From: a bacterium
GTDB taxonomy: Bacteria > Bdellovibrionota_B > Oligoflexia > Silvanigrellales > Silvanigrellaceae
Length of the DNA stretch: 59,136 nt
Assembly: GCA_009918675.1 (NCBI GenBank)
Contig: RGDM01000018.1
Location: 1-59,136, forward strand
Reading direction: 5' to 3'
The position numbers were made by a program, and so were the translations under genes. This document shows positions 16,856-25,907 of this stretch, piece by piece. Below the pieces are notes generated by a model that was not told the DNA's origin, ran no database searches, and saw only the letters and a list, made by a program, of their open reading frames with translations. How positions within the stretch are numbered: the first letter of the stretch is position 1; each line of letters starts with the position of its first letter.

Positions 16856-18001
16856 ATGCAGTTGCAAAAAAGATTCACGCACAGGGTCGTTGCCTTCAGC
16901 GCACTCGCTCTTGTTGCGCTCACTCTGCAAGGCTGCTTGGGCGCAGGTGTGGTCAGCTTGCCCGCCAAATCATGCAAATCGAAAAAATTTTCGCAAAAGT
17001 CGGGACCCACTCAAGAAGCCAATGCGCTGAATATCGTCAATGGAGTCGTCGCAGATAAAGCCGACATGCTCGAATTAAGCACGGTTGCTCTGACAGTCAG
17101 TCACTCTCTGAGCAACAATGCAGTAACAAGTTCGCTGTGCACTGCTGTTGTTGCAGCAAAGAATATTCTTCTTACTGCGGCACATTGTTTTGCCCTGCCT
17201 GCGGCACAAAATCTCCCCGCTGGGGTCACGGCGCCCAAAGATTTTGAGCGCCCTGTGGCTGCATTCAGAGCGCATCCAAGTTTTAACGGCTCCAACAATG
17301 ACATTGCTCTTGTTCAAATCGCTTCGCCGGTTGCTGAACAGTTTTATGTTCCTACTTTTTTGAGCTCCAGCGCAACCCTAACAAACAACACACCTGTGAC
17401 CTTAATTGGCTATGGAATTACAGCTGACGATGCAAAGGATGCGGGAACTAAAAGACGAACTGATTCGTTCATCATGAATTTTATAAACAGTACAAATTAT
17501 CCAATGACAAGAATTGAAAACCAAATTCGGGTTGTTGATAGTTCAGGCATGAAAAGACAATCGTGCCACGGCGACAGCGGCGGGCCAGGTTTCCTCAAAG
17601 ACAAGGCCACCGTTTTTGGCATTGTTCAAGGTGTCAATTTAACGGTTCAAACCTCTCTGCTGTGCGACAATGGCGATGTAAATTACACATTGCTTGCGCC
17701 CTTTATCTCCTGGATTGAAACTGAGGGCAAATTCAAGCTGAATATCTCCGCCTCGCCTCTGCCTTCCAAATTCGCAGCGGTGGGCGATCTCAATGGTTCG
17801 GCAACTCCAATGCCAGCATCAATGCCAAGTTCACCCGTGGCAGTTGCTAGTCCTTCGGATGATATCTCAACGTCGCCTTCATCCAAGTCAACTAAATCAG
17901 CTCCCGTGACCGTTGCTGACTCGAATCCAGCTTTGCCGAACGGCCCGCAAGGTTCTACTAACTCAATCGAAAAAATCAGCACATTTGACGCCTGCCAATG
18001 A
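16856..18001 (+). CDS. Trypsin-like serine protease (S1), lipoprotein with low-complexity tail
   Basis: A protein of 381 residues; the start is the ATG at 16856 with GGGGAGG 8 bases upstream, giving a textbook lipoprotein signal (ALALVALTLQGC, Cys27). The triad is visible as His110 in LLTAAHC, Asp149 in NNDIALV and Ser241 in CHGDSGGP. A second Cys at 40 starts CKSKKFSQ. From about residue 310 the chain becomes a Ser/Pro/Ala-rich tail (ATPMPASMPSSPVAVASPS), probably a flexible spacer, ending in a single Cys. It has the same architecture class as the protease at 11.5 kb but is not closely similar to it. Confidence 0.87.
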   Translation: MQLQKRFTHRVVAFSALALVALTLQGCLGAGVVSLPAKSCKSKKFSQKSGPTQEANALNIVNGVVADKADMLELSTVALTVSHSLSNNAVTSSLCTAVVAAKNILLTAAHCFALPAAQNLPAGVTAPKDFERPVAAFRAHPSFNGSNNDIALVQIASPVAEQFYVPTFLSSSATLTNNTPVTLIGYGITADDAKDAGTKRRTDSFIMNFINSTNYPMTRIENQIRVVDSSGMKRQSCHGDSGGPGFLKDKATVFGIVQGVNLTVQTSLLCDNGDVNYTLLAPFISWIETEGKFKLNISASPLPSKFAAVGDLNGSATPMPASMPSSPVAVASPSDDISTSPSSKSTKSAPVTVADSNPALPNGPQGSTNSIEKISTFDACQ

Positions 18002-18074
18002 ATGAATAACAATCAGCATTCGTTCAGACAGTGAATTCCCAGACAGGGCACACTGAACTTGCTGGAGCGCACCA

Positions 18075-18830
18075 ATGACCTTTACTAGTCGCATCGTTGC
18101 TGCGTTTTTTTGCATATCTTTCCTCTGCCTTCCTTGCTTGTCTTTTGCGGAAATCAAAATTCCTGAACTCAGCTCGCCGGTGATTGATGAGGGTGGCTTT
18201 TTTTCCACCAGCGACAGTGAATTTTTAGCGCGACGCTGTCGCTCGCTTTTTGCAGGCGGCGGCCCACAAATGCAGATCTGGACTCTCCAATCCCTGCAAG
18301 GTGAACCCATCGAGAGTCTTTCGATGCGTGCGCTCGACATTTGGAAATTGGGGCGAAAAGGCAAAGACGACGGACTTCTCTTAACACTCGCCCGACAAGA
18401 GCGCAGGTATCGTCTTGAAGTGGGGCGCGGTTTAGAAGGAGTCATTCCCGACATTCTTGCAAACCGACTTCTCAAGGCATCCCTGCAACCCGCCCTGCGG
18501 CGAAATTCAGCTGCCAACGGCGTTGATGCATTGATTCAGCAAATAGCCGAAATCACCCTACCAACGGATGCGCTACAAAAAATTGCCCGAGATTCTCGGA
18601 AGCAAGCGAACAAACGATCTTCTTCGGGCGGATTTTGGTTTCTTATTTTTGCCATTTTTTTTCTCATCCACCTGCTATCGCGATTCAACCCAGGCCGCGC
18701 CTCTGTGCGGCGGCAGGGCTGGATCAGCAGCTCAAGGCTTGGAGGAGGCCCTTGGGGCGGAGGTGGCGGTGGCGGCTGGAGTGGCGGCGGAGGTGGCTTT
18801 TCCGGCGGTGGCTCAAGTGGAGGATGGTAG
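18075..18830 (+). CDS. TPM-domain (YgcG-type) membrane protein with glycine-rich tail
   Basis: A protein of 251 residues with a signal peptide (FFCISFLCLPCLSFAE), a TPM domain at about 30-165 (SPVIDEGGFFSTSDSEFLA, then GRKGKDDGLLLTLARQERR and RLEVGRGLEGVIPDILANR), a single membrane segment (FWFLIFAIFFLIHLL) and a tail dominated by Gly, Ser and Trp. This layout is standard for YgcG-like proteins and typically neighbours lemA, as here. The biochemical role is not established; TPM domains have been linked to thylakoid repair and phosphatase activity in plants. The ribosome site is GGAG before ATG 18075. Confidence 0.85.
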   Translation: MTFTSRIVAAFFCISFLCLPCLSFAEIKIPELSSPVIDEGGFFSTSDSEFLARRCRSLFAGGGPQMQIWTLQSLQGEPIESLSMRALDIWKLGRKGKDDGLLLTLARQERRYRLEVGRGLEGVIPDILANRLLKASLQPALRRNSAANGVDALIQQIAEITLPTDALQKIARDSRKQANKRSSSGGFWFLIFAIFFLIHLLSRFNPGRASVRRQGWISSSRLGGGPWGGGGGGGWSGGGGGFSGGGSSGGW

Positions 18831-18926
18831 GAGCCGCGGATTTTTTGCTCAAGATACGCTTTTTGTTATTTACTGCACGAGTCTCAATTTTTACAGCGAT
18901 GATCTAGGCGAAGGAGTTCGATTCGA

Positions 18927-19532
18927 ATGAATAAAAAACGCAGCTTTCCATACAAACATTCTCTCGCAATCACAGGACTCGCAACAACCCTTGCGGGCTG
19001 CGGCATTCAAAGTATCCCGCAAGCTAAGAATGCTGTTGATGCCGCGCAGGCGGAAATACTCAATCAATACCAACGCCGCAGCGACCTCATTCCGAATCTT
19101 GTTGCTGTTGTGAAGGGCTCGGCCGCACACGAGAAAGACACCTTAGAAGCGGTTGTCAACGCGCGCGCCAAAGCAACACAAATGCAAGTCAATTTGAGCG
19201 ATGCACAGTCAGTGCAAAAATTTCAAGCGGCACAGGCTGAGCTCGGCAGCGCACTTGCACGGCTTTTAGTTGTGAGTGAGAATTATCCTCAACTCAAAGC
19301 TTCAGAAAGCTTTCGCGAGCTTCAGGTTCAGCTTGAAGGAACCGAGAATCGCATTACTGTCGCGCGACAACGCGCCATTGCTTCTATCCAAGACTTCAAC
19401 AATCAAGTCACAGTTTTTCCAACTAGCCTCACCAATTCCTTCATGTTCCACTATCAACCACTTCCTCAATGGGGAGCAGACAAAGATGTCAAATCACTTG
19501 AGCAGCCTCCAAAAGTGGATTTCAAAAAGTGA
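18927..19532 (+). CDS. lemA: LemA family lipoprotein
   Basis: A protein of 201 residues. LemA signatures are NAVDAAQAEILNQYQRRSDL, IPNLVAVVKGSAAHEKDTLE, VVNARAKAT and SENYPQLKASESFRELQVQL, with LEGTENRITVARQR, forming the long antiparallel helices of the family. Unlike many LemA proteins, which keep a single N-terminal anchor, this one has a lipobox (TTLAGC) and is probably lipidated. It lies between two TPM-domain genes; the downstream one starts 47 bases before the lemA stop, so all three are likely one operon. Confidence 0.9.
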   Translation: MNKKRSFPYKHSLAITGLATTLAGCGIQSIPQAKNAVDAAQAEILNQYQRRSDLIPNLVAVVKGSAAHEKDTLEAVVNARAKATQMQVNLSDAQSVQKFQAAQAELGSALARLLVVSENYPQLKASESFRELQVQLEGTENRITVARQRAIASIQDFNNQVTVFPTSLTNSFMFHYQPLPQWGADKDVKSLEQPPKVDFKK

Positions 19533-20145
19533 TCGCGAAACGATAGAAGCGCACATTGCTGAAATTGAAAAAACATACCCGCTGGAGGTTGTCGTTGCAT
19601 TAACCGACACACCAGCGGTGATTCCCGTCGCTGCAGCGCGCATGATTGCCCTTCTGGCTCTTGGTGTAGAGTTGATCGCCGAATCTTTATGGCTGCCGAT
19701 TCCAGCATGGATTCTAACCGCGCTGATTTTTATTTTTCTTCTTGCTCCTGTCGGCAATTGGTATCGCTTTTTGCCGTTCCGAATTCTCGCCCGCCGCAGT
19801 GAACGGCAGCAAGCGGTGCAACAACAAGCCGAGCAATGTTTTGCTGACCAAGGGCTTGCACGGACCCGTGCACGCAATGCTCTGTTGCTGTTTTTCAATG
19901 TGAAGGAGAGAATTTTTTGCCTCCAGCCCGACCGCGCTCTTCAAGGCGAATGGCCAGAGCTCAAGATTGAAGAAATGGTTGCTCACCTCAAAGAAAAGCT
20001 TGCGAGTGAAGGGGGTCCTGCAGCTGCAGCGGGTCAGTCGTTGGAGCGTTTGCGAACCTTAGCAACTGCGCGCTGGCCAGAACCGCTGCAAGAAATATCT
20101 AAAAACGAGCTCCCTAACGCGCTCGTCTGGTGGCATCCCGTCTGA
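19486..20145 (+). CDS. Second TPM-like membrane protein of the LemA cluster
   Basis: A protein of 219 residues starting at the ATG at 19486 inside the end of lemA, behind GGGGAG. Residues 15-40 (DRETIEAHIAEIEKTYPLEV, then VVALTDTPA) and 135-205 (ALLLFFNVKERIFCLQPDRAL) match the second, less conserved TPM-domain protein often found with lemA. In between are two hydrophobic segments (MIALLALGVELIAESLWLPI and AWILTALIFIFLLAPVG), so it is an inner-membrane protein. The role is unknown but shared with its neighbours by context. Confidence 0.75.
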   Translation: MSNHLSSLQKWISKSDRETIEAHIAEIEKTYPLEVVVALTDTPAVIPVAAARMIALLALGVELIAESLWLPIPAWILTALIFIFLLAPVGNWYRFLPFRILARRSERQQAVQQQAEQCFADQGLARTRARNALLLFFNVKERIFCLQPDRALQGEWPELKIEEMVAHLKEKLASEGGPAAAAGQSLERLRTLATARWPEPLQEISKNELPNALVWWHPV

Positions 20146-20330
20146 AGACTCTGCTTCGTCATCGCAAACGAAAAGTGCATGTCGAACCCCAACACGCACC
20201 TTGCCTCACCAGGACATTTTTTCCGGGTTTGCCTGTCAATCCTTCATTCGAAAAATCCTTGCCCTCCCGCAAAACCAATTAGCTGCTTGAATGGTTTTGC
20301 AGAGTTCGGAAACTGATGGAGGTGTTTTCA
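20146..20330. other. Intergenic region with a 9-bp inverted repeat
   Basis: The region contains GCAAAACCA (20269-20277) and its exact complement TGGTTTTGC (20292-20300) around a 14-base loop, about 30 bases before the next start codon. It may be an operator or a weak leader hairpin. There is no T-run, and nothing else stands out in this gap. Confidence 0.35.
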
Positions 20331-21659
20331 ATGCACAAATCATGGCTCGTGCTTCCCGCTTTTTTATTCCTCGGTGTTGGCTGCAAATCGCGTAATTTCA
20401 ATCTTGACAGCAATAAAGTCAGCGCTGCCGACAAAATTCAGGGCAACGAATGCACTCGCCAATTGGCGAAATGGGAAGCGGAAGCGAACGGAGCCACAAA
20501 GCGTGCCTCAACGTTGCTTAAGTTTAAAAACTACGAAATCCCAGCTGAATTGATAGAAAGCGACGTTGCCGAATCAACGCCAAAGGAAATCAAAAACGCA
20601 TTTTTCTTCGAGAAAGAAGGTAAGAAATATGTGCGCTGGCTGATTCAACCAGAAGACACCAAATGGTACAAAGACGTTGAGGCATTTCTCGAGAAGAAAA
20701 CCGGAAAAAAGCCCGTTGCTGATGAACATTTCAACGGCTATCTCACCGCATCTCGCAGCGTGATCGTTGTTGATCCAGACACCGGCTATAGTTTTTCATT
20801 GAAAGCTTCAACCAACCAAACTGGTGGTGCTTGGAAAGACAAAAAGCAAGACTGGAAAGATGGCAAAGATATTCGCGCGGTCAGTGATTTCGTTGCTCGT
20901 ATCGAAAAAAATCTAAAACTCAAAACCGCAGTCATTCTGCAAGAGCCGATGGCTTTTGGAATTGCTGACGTTGACCAGTCGAACGTCATTCGCCTTTTGG
21001 GTGAAGTTGCAACCTGCGATAAATATTACTTACCCGGATTCAGTGCTCTCCACGAACAAGTGGGCAAGGAGCTTGCAGGCACCAACAATCCTGTTGAATT
21101 CTGGAACAACAACTACGCAAAACCACTTGGACGCGCACTTGCAGAGTTCGCTGGCGTTTGGGGTCTTTCGTTTGACTCGCCTCACTCACAAAACTTCCTC
21201 ATCGAACTCGATAAGAATAAAAAACCAACCGGCCGCATCATTCTCCGCGACCTTGGCGATGTGTATGTTCTCAAGGAACAAACCGATCTGTTTGGAGCAC
21301 AGGTTGTGGCCCAACGGCTTTTCGAACAAGGCAACTTACACAACGGCAATCTGCAAATTGCCGTAGGCCTCTTGCACGGCAATGTGCCACCCTCATGGGT
21401 TCGCCCCGAGCAATATCAAAACATATGGGGAATTTCGTTCTTTGATGCGTTTGAAAAAGAGTACACAGCCCTCACCGGCTTTGACATAAGCAAGATTGCC
21501 CCACAGATGGGTTCACAGTCGCCATTTTCGTATGTTGGCAAAAATTATGTCATCAATCAGAATTGGCAAACAACGATGAAGACTTTTGCTGCCTGTGTGA
21601 ACACTGGCAAAGCAGACAAAGGCACTTGCCCACAAGGCGTCACGGAACGCTTGCGCTGA
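20331..21659 (+). CDS. Large hypothetical lipoprotein with an IucA/IucC-like motif
   Basis: A protein of 442 residues; the start is the ATG at 20331 with GGAGG 8 bases upstream. The signal ends in LGVGC (Cys18) followed by KSRNFNLDS. No overall family is recognised. Around residues 285-320 the stretch DSPHSQNFLIEL, a turn, then GRIILRDLGDVY resembles the HxQN...RDxxG core of siderophore synthetases (IucA/IucC) and other ATP-grasp/kinase-like folds. Transfer of that function to a lipidated protein is doubtful. The C-terminal region has three Cys that could form disulfides. Confidence 0.6.
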   Translation: MHKSWLVLPAFLFLGVGCKSRNFNLDSNKVSAADKIQGNECTRQLAKWEAEANGATKRASTLLKFKNYEIPAELIESDVAESTPKEIKNAFFFEKEGKKYVRWLIQPEDTKWYKDVEAFLEKKTGKKPVADEHFNGYLTASRSVIVVDPDTGYSFSLKASTNQTGGAWKDKKQDWKDGKDIRAVSDFVARIEKNLKLKTAVILQEPMAFGIADVDQSNVIRLLGEVATCDKYYLPGFSALHEQVGKELAGTNNPVEFWNNNYAKPLGRALAEFAGVWGLSFDSPHSQNFLIELDKNKKPTGRIILRDLGDVYVLKEQTDLFGAQVVAQRLFEQGNLHNGNLQIAVGLLHGNVPPSWVRPEQYQNIWGISFFDAFEKEYTALTGFDISKIAPQMGSQSPFSYVGKNYVINQNWQTTMKTFAACVNTGKADKGTCPQGVTERLR

Positions 21660-21761
21660 TTGATACAATCGCGCATACCCCTGAGGCCAACCTTGACCAC
21701 CAGTGCATGAGGCGACTAGGCTACGAGGCGACGAGGTCGTTTTTATTTGGAAATACCCAAG

Positions 21762-22409
21762 ATGAAGCTTCAAAGCCTAATCCTAGTTTTGCTCGTTCTT
21801 TTTGCTCCCAAGCCATCAGCGCACCCTGCAAGCCAGCAATCAGAACAAACTCCTGCAGAATCGTTGGGGCAGCAGGCAACGCCTGATATCAAGACAACCT
21901 CCCACTTTGAACGCGACGTGAGTTTGGTAGGTGGATTCAGCAAAACAAGCGGAAATGCGGTCGCGGCCAACACTCTTCCGCTGGCTGGTTTCCTCTACAC
22001 ACGCAGCTTCACCCAGGCGCGTGCCGGCCACTTCGTTCTCCGAATGCTTGCTGATGCCCTCTGGACATCCCTGACCCCCTCAGACTCCCAACCGCTCGCC
22101 CATTTGCGCTCGGGCGGCAAAGTGACGGCGACACACGTGCGCTTTGGCTTTTCAGGTTGCTACAACTTTGATGACCTGTGGTTGATGTGTATGGACGACG
22201 GCCCGCGTGTCAGCTGGCTTGCGCAAAACTCTGAAAATGCGCAGGTGTTGGGAAGTTTTCCGTTGGGAGTGAGTCTTCACTCAGCGTCCCTTCATCCGTG
22301 GACAACGCATGTCCGCGGCGAAATTGGCCATTGGACAAGCCACGAAAACGGGCAAAAAAGCAGTGCGGTCTTCCTCTTCGGGTGGGTTGGATTGGGCTAC
22401 AATTGGTGA
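21762..22409 (+). CDS. Hypothetical exported protein, possibly outer-membrane
   Basis: A protein of 215 residues with a signal peptide ([20 protein letters not shown]), a Ser/Gln/Thr-rich linker, then alternating hydrophobic/polar strands ([20 protein letters not shown]) and an aromatic C-terminus (GWVGLGYNW). The pattern suggests a small beta-barrel or surface protein. I start at the ATG at 21762; an upstream TTG in frame is less likely. The 5' region holds a direct repeat GAGGCGAC (21709-21716 and 21725-21732) of unknown meaning. Confidence 0.6.
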   Translation: MKLQSLILVLLVLFAPKPSAHPASQQSEQTPAESLGQQATPDIKTTSHFERDVSLVGGFSKTSGNAVAANTLPLAGFLYTRSFTQARAGHFVLRMLADALWTSLTPSDSQPLAHLRSGGKVTATHVRFGFSGCYNFDDLWLMCMDDGPRVSWLAQNSENAQVLGSFPLGVSLHSASLHPWTTHVRGEIGHWTSHENGQKSSAVFLFGWVGLGYNW

Positions 22410-22491
22410 GCTCTTTGCTCCACACAGTCGCCGCTCGTCAAATTCGAGCCAATGGTTTATGTCCTTGGGGAAAATCAGCAAAGGAGTGCAG

Positions 22492-23325
22492 ATGAAGACC
22501 TATCACGACCTCCTGAGTCATCTTTTGGAATTTGGCCATCGCAAAGACGATCGCACCGGCACGGGAACTTTAAGCGTTTTCGGTTACCAGATGCGCTTCC
22601 CTTTGAATGCTGGTTTTCCTTTGCTGACAACCAAAAAAGTCCACTTCAAATCGATTGTCCATGAACTCCTTTGGTTCCTCAAAGGTGATACCAACATCAA
22701 ATATTTAAAAGACAACGGTGTCTCGATCTGGGATGAATGGGCAGATGCAGACGGGAATTTGGGTCCGGTCTATGGCCACCAGTGGCGCAATTTTGGTGCT
22801 CGGAAATCAGGTGATACCTGGTCTGGCAGCACGCTGAATCAAGATCTCCCGGGTGTCGACCAAATCGCCGATCTTCTTAAGCAGCTCAAAACCAACCCCG
22901 ATTCGCGCCGATTGATTGTATCTGCGTGGAACCCAGTCGATGTGCCGCGGATGGCTTTACCGCCCTGTCATTCACTGTTCCAGTTCTATGTCGCAGGCGG
23001 TGCGCTGTCTTGTCAGCTTTACCAACGTTCAGCGGATGTTTTCTTGGGAGTGCCTTTTAACATTGCATCCTATGCTCTGCTCACGCACATGATTGCTCAG
23101 GTGTGCAATCTCAAGGTGGGTGATTTTGTTCATACGCTTGGCGATGCTCACCTTTACACAAATCACATCGAACAGGCGCGGTTGCAACTCACGCGAGATT
23201 TCAGAACATTACCAACTCTCAAACTTAATCCCGCGGTGAAAGATCTTTTTGCCTTTACTTACGAAGATATTTCACTCGAAGGATACGACCCACACCCTGC
23301 TATCAAGGCACCTGTGGCCGTATGA
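22492..23325 (+). CDS. thyA: Thymidylate synthase
   Basis: It converts dUMP to dTMP using methylene-tetrahydrofolate. The 277-residue product shows the full ThyA pattern: [17 protein letters not shown], the active-site Cys159 in [32 protein letters not shown] and [12 protein letters not shown]. It is slightly longer than E. coli ThyA (264) because of an insert around residues 103-120. The start is the ATG at 22492 with AAAGGAG 6 bases upstream. Its stop overlaps the DHFR start (ATGA), coupling dTMP synthesis to regeneration of the folate it oxidises. Confidence 0.96.
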   Translation: MKTYHDLLSHLLEFGHRKDDRTGTGTLSVFGYQMRFPLNAGFPLLTTKKVHFKSIVHELLWFLKGDTNIKYLKDNGVSIWDEWADADGNLGPVYGHQWRNFGARKSGDTWSGSTLNQDLPGVDQIADLLKQLKTNPDSRRLIVSAWNPVDVPRMALPPCHSLFQFYVAGGALSCQLYQRSADVFLGVPFNIASYALLTHMIAQVCNLKVGDFVHTLGDAHLYTNHIEQARLQLTRDFRTLPTLKLNPAVKDLFAFTYEDISLEGYDPHPAIKAPVAV

Positions 23326-24314
23326 AGATCACCCTGATTGCAGCGCTTGCACAGAACCGTGTGATTGGCATCAACAACACGTTGCCATGGAAGCTTTCAG
23401 CCGATCTCAAACGCTTTAAAGCTCTCACCACAGGTCACACCATTGTGATGGGCCGGAAAACTTTTGAGAGCCTTGGACGGCCTCTCCCAGGCCGACGGCA
23501 CATCTGCGTGTCGCGCAATGACTCATCAGAAGAACTCACGGCTGATAAAAATTATCCTGAGCAAGTCTTTTGGTGTGGAGATCTTCATGCTGCACTCAAG
23601 CAACTCGCTCGTTCCGGCGAAACTCTCGCAACCAACGGGCAAGTTTTTATCATAGGTGGCGCAGACATCTATTCTCAAGCGTTGCCGCTTGCCGACACCC
23701 TTGAACTCACTCACATTGAACAACCCTTCGAGGGCGACGCATATTTTCCTCACTTCGAAAATATGTTCTCTCTTGTCGAGGAAACCTGCGGCGAAGAAAA
23801 TTCACTCAAATTCCGCTTTGCGCGCTATGCATCAAATCGTCCCGAAGGAATTATTGTTCGGCGCGCGCGTGCTTCGGATGCTGCTTTTATTGCTCAATCA
23901 CAGATAAAAATGGCGATGGAGTCGGAAGGACTGGAACTTGCCGCTGAACGGGTGATGGCGGGAGTGAGTGCGGTTTTTTTGAATCCAAACAGAGGCGAAT
24001 ATTTTATTGCCGAGCGGAGTTTGCCAAACAACACAATGCAAAGTGTGGGTTGCCTGCTTGTGCAGAAGGAATGGAGCGATTGGCGAAACGCAGATTTCCA
24101 CTGGCTGCACAGTGTTTACATTGAAAAACACGAGCGCCGCAAAGGAATTTTTCGTTGGCTTTATAAGGTTGTCCAAGCACGCGCACATTCGCAAGGCGCG
24201 TGCGGGCTTCGCCTCTATGTCGAAACAGCAAATAGCGTCGCGCAGAAAACTTATGCATCGTTAAATATGAACAGCGACCATTATCTGCTTTTTGAAGCGA
24301 GTTTCAATTCTTAA
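23322..24314 (+). CDS. folA: Dihydrofolate reductase fused to a GNAT acetyltransferase domain
   Basis: A protein of 330 residues. Residues 1-168 form a complete [24 protein letters not shown], the catalytic Asp28 in [30 protein letters not shown], and [13 protein letters not shown]. It reduces dihydrofolate with NADPH and overlaps thyA by four bases. From about residue 178 a second domain follows: [18 protein letters not shown], then [16 protein letters not shown], which carries the acetyl-CoA-binding RxxGxx loop, and [16 protein letters not shown], the usual GNAT end. No stop or start separates them. The acetyl acceptor is unknown. Bacterial DHFRs are normally single-domain, about 160 residues. 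Confidence 0.9.
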   Translation: MKITLIAALAQNRVIGINNTLPWKLSADLKRFKALTTGHTIVMGRKTFESLGRPLPGRRHICVSRNDSSEELTADKNYPEQVFWCGDLHAALKQLARSGETLATNGQVFIIGGADIYSQALPLADTLELTHIEQPFEGDAYFPHFENMFSLVEETCGEENSLKFRFARYASNRPEGIIVRRARASDAAFIAQSQIKMAMESEGLELAAERVMAGVSAVFLNPNRGEYFIAERSLPNNTMQSVGCLLVQKEWSDWRNADFHWLHSVYIEKHERRKGIFRWLYKVVQARAHSQGACGLRLYVETANSVAQKTYASLNMNSDHYLLFEASFNS

Positions 24315-24338
24315 GTTTGTCTCTGGAGTTTTTTATCC

Positions 24339-25328
24339 GTGTCGCAGACCACTCATATTCTTCAGCAACGCAATAAGCCAAACCTTCTTTCGATTGTTAT
24401 CCCTTGCTACAACGAAGAAGAGGTTATTCCACTTTTGCGAGTTGAATTGGAGAAATTCATTTCGACACTTCCCTGCCCTGTTGAGCTTGTTCTGGTGAAT
24501 GATGGCAGCCGCGACCGCACTTTGTTGTTACTGGATGCTTGGGCCAAGCAAGACCAACGCTTACGTTTGCTTGGTTTTGCGCGCAACTTTGGCCACCAAA
24601 CAGCTGTCACAGCTGGGCTTGATGTTGCCAAGGGCGATGCTGTGGTGATTATGGATGCCGACCTTCAAGACCCTCCCCACGTGATACACGAAATGCTTGC
24701 GCGTTACTGCGAAGGCTATGATGTCGTTTATGGTCAGCGCGAAGAGCGCGCGGGCGAAACCACATTCAAAAAATTTACAGCCTGGGCTTTCTACCGCCTG
24801 ATGCGCAAACTGGTTCATCCTGATTTGCCAGTGGATGCCGGCGATTTCCGGCTTGTTTCGCGGGAATGCCTGCAAGCCCTGCGTGAAATGCGAGAAACCC
24901 ACCGATTCCTGCGCGGAATGGTGGCGTGGGTTGGATTCGCGCAAACACCTGTGCTTTACAGCCGTGATCCAAGAGCTGCCGGTGAGACAAAATATCCGCT
25001 GCGCAAAATGCTTGCCTTTGCCTGGACTGCAGCACTCAGTTTCAGCCCGCTGCCATTGCGGATCAGCCTGATGCTTGGGGTGATTACCGCTTTTCTTGGA
25101 TTTGCAGTTGGTTTGTACGCAGTGGTTGTGGGTCTTATTCATTATTATTTGCGTGACTTAGGGATACCCTACAACAGTGGTTGGGCATCAATCATGACTG
25201 TTTTGTGTTTGGTGGGTGGCGCTATTTTAATGGGGATTGGTATTCTCGGAGAATACGTGGCGCGCATTTATGACGAAATTAAGGCACGGCCACTGTATCT
25301 CGTGAGCTATCGGCGAAATCTTGATTGA
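24339..25328 (+). CDS. GtrB/DPM1-like membrane glycosyltransferase (GT2)
   Basis: A protein of 329 residues starting at GTG 24339 with TGGAG upstream. The GT2 catalytic domain is clear: LSIVIPCYNEEEVIPLL, LVNDGSRDRT, FGHQTAVTAGLDVAKGD and VIMDADLQDP (metal-binding DxD). Two C-terminal membrane segments (GVITAFLGFAVGLYAVVVGL and IMTVLCLVGGAILMGIGIL) and the cytosolic tail YVARIYDEIKARP are typical of GtrB/ArnC-type enzymes that charge undecaprenyl phosphate with a sugar. The 3' end overlaps a convergent GtrA gene, its usual functional partner. Confidence 0.9.
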   Translation: MSQTTHILQQRNKPNLLSIVIPCYNEEEVIPLLRVELEKFISTLPCPVELVLVNDGSRDRTLLLLDAWAKQDQRLRLLGFARNFGHQTAVTAGLDVAKGDAVVIMDADLQDPPHVIHEMLARYCEGYDVVYGQREERAGETTFKKFTAWAFYRLMRKLVHPDLPVDAGDFRLVSRECLQALREMRETHRFLRGMVAWVGFAQTPVLYSRDPRAAGETKYPLRKMLAFAWTAALSFSPLPLRISLMLGVITAFLGFAVGLYAVVVGLIHYYLRDLGIPYNSGWASIMTVLCLVGGAILMGIGILGEYVARIYDEIKARPLYLVSYRRNLD

Positions 25329-25791
25329 GTTCAGGAATGTCCAGCGCAGGAACGGCAACATCGGCATTCGCGGGTGCGTTGAAGACAAAAAACTTCGAAC
25401 CCAAAAAATTCACCACAGTTGTGACGCCAGTGGCAAACACAAAGGCCAATTGCCAAGGTTGAGGAACGATTTTCAAACCCAATGTATTCAGCGCGGTGTT
25501 GAGCACAATACTACTCCCGTAAAGCAAAACAAAGCGCAAAACCTGCGCGAACGAGGTTTGCTTGTTTGCAAAAGTCCAGGCTCGGTTGATAAAGAACACA
25601 AGAACAGTTCCCGCTGTGCATCCCAAAGCCTTGGCCGGGGTGACATGCGCTCCGAATTTGACAAGCATGCGGTACACCGAAACATCGGTAAATAAGCCCG
25701 AGAATCCAGTCACGACAAATCGCACAATTTGCTGGCGCAAGGATTTGTCTTTCAAAAGATAAAACACACGTGTCGATAAATCAGACATCAT
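25279..25791 (-). CDS. GtrA-like flippase membrane protein
   Basis: A protein of 170 residues with four membrane segments and GtrA motifs (QIVRFVVTGFSGLFTDVSVY, FINRAWTFAN and VVNFLGSKFFVFN). GtrA family proteins are thought to flip undecaprenyl-phosphate-linked sugars made by GtrB-like enzymes. The start is one of two adjacent ATG codons (25791 or 25788) right after AAGAGGG. It is encoded opposite to the GT2 gene and overlaps it by 50 bases at the 3' ends, so the two cannot share an mRNA. The acidic tail has several Asp. Confidence 0.88.
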   Translation of the reverse strand: MMSDLSTRVFYLLKDKSLRQQIVRFVVTGFSGLFTDVSVYRMLVKFGAHVTPAKALGCTAGTVLVFFINRAWTFANKQTSFAQVLRFVLLYGSSIVLNTALNTLGLKIVPQPWQLAFVFATGVTTVVNFLGSKFFVFNAPANADVAVPALDIPELNQDFADSSRDTVAVP

Positions 25792-25907
25792 CGCCCTCTT
25801 TTCCGAAATCACCTTATCAAAACACGGACAGCCGCTTGCAGCAAGAAGGAATGTGCGCGAAAGAAACCACTTGGAATTTCTGAATATTAACTGGTTAGGA
25901 GGCGATC

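Noticed and set aside
18730..18830. Repeat-like GGCGGAGGT tract
   Set aside because: It is explained by the Gly-rich C-terminal tail of the TPM protein, not a separate repeat element.
21709..21732. Direct repeat GAGGCGAC before the exported protein at 21.8 kb
   Set aside because: Only two 8-base copies; too short to call a site with confidence, so it is only mentioned in the gene entry.
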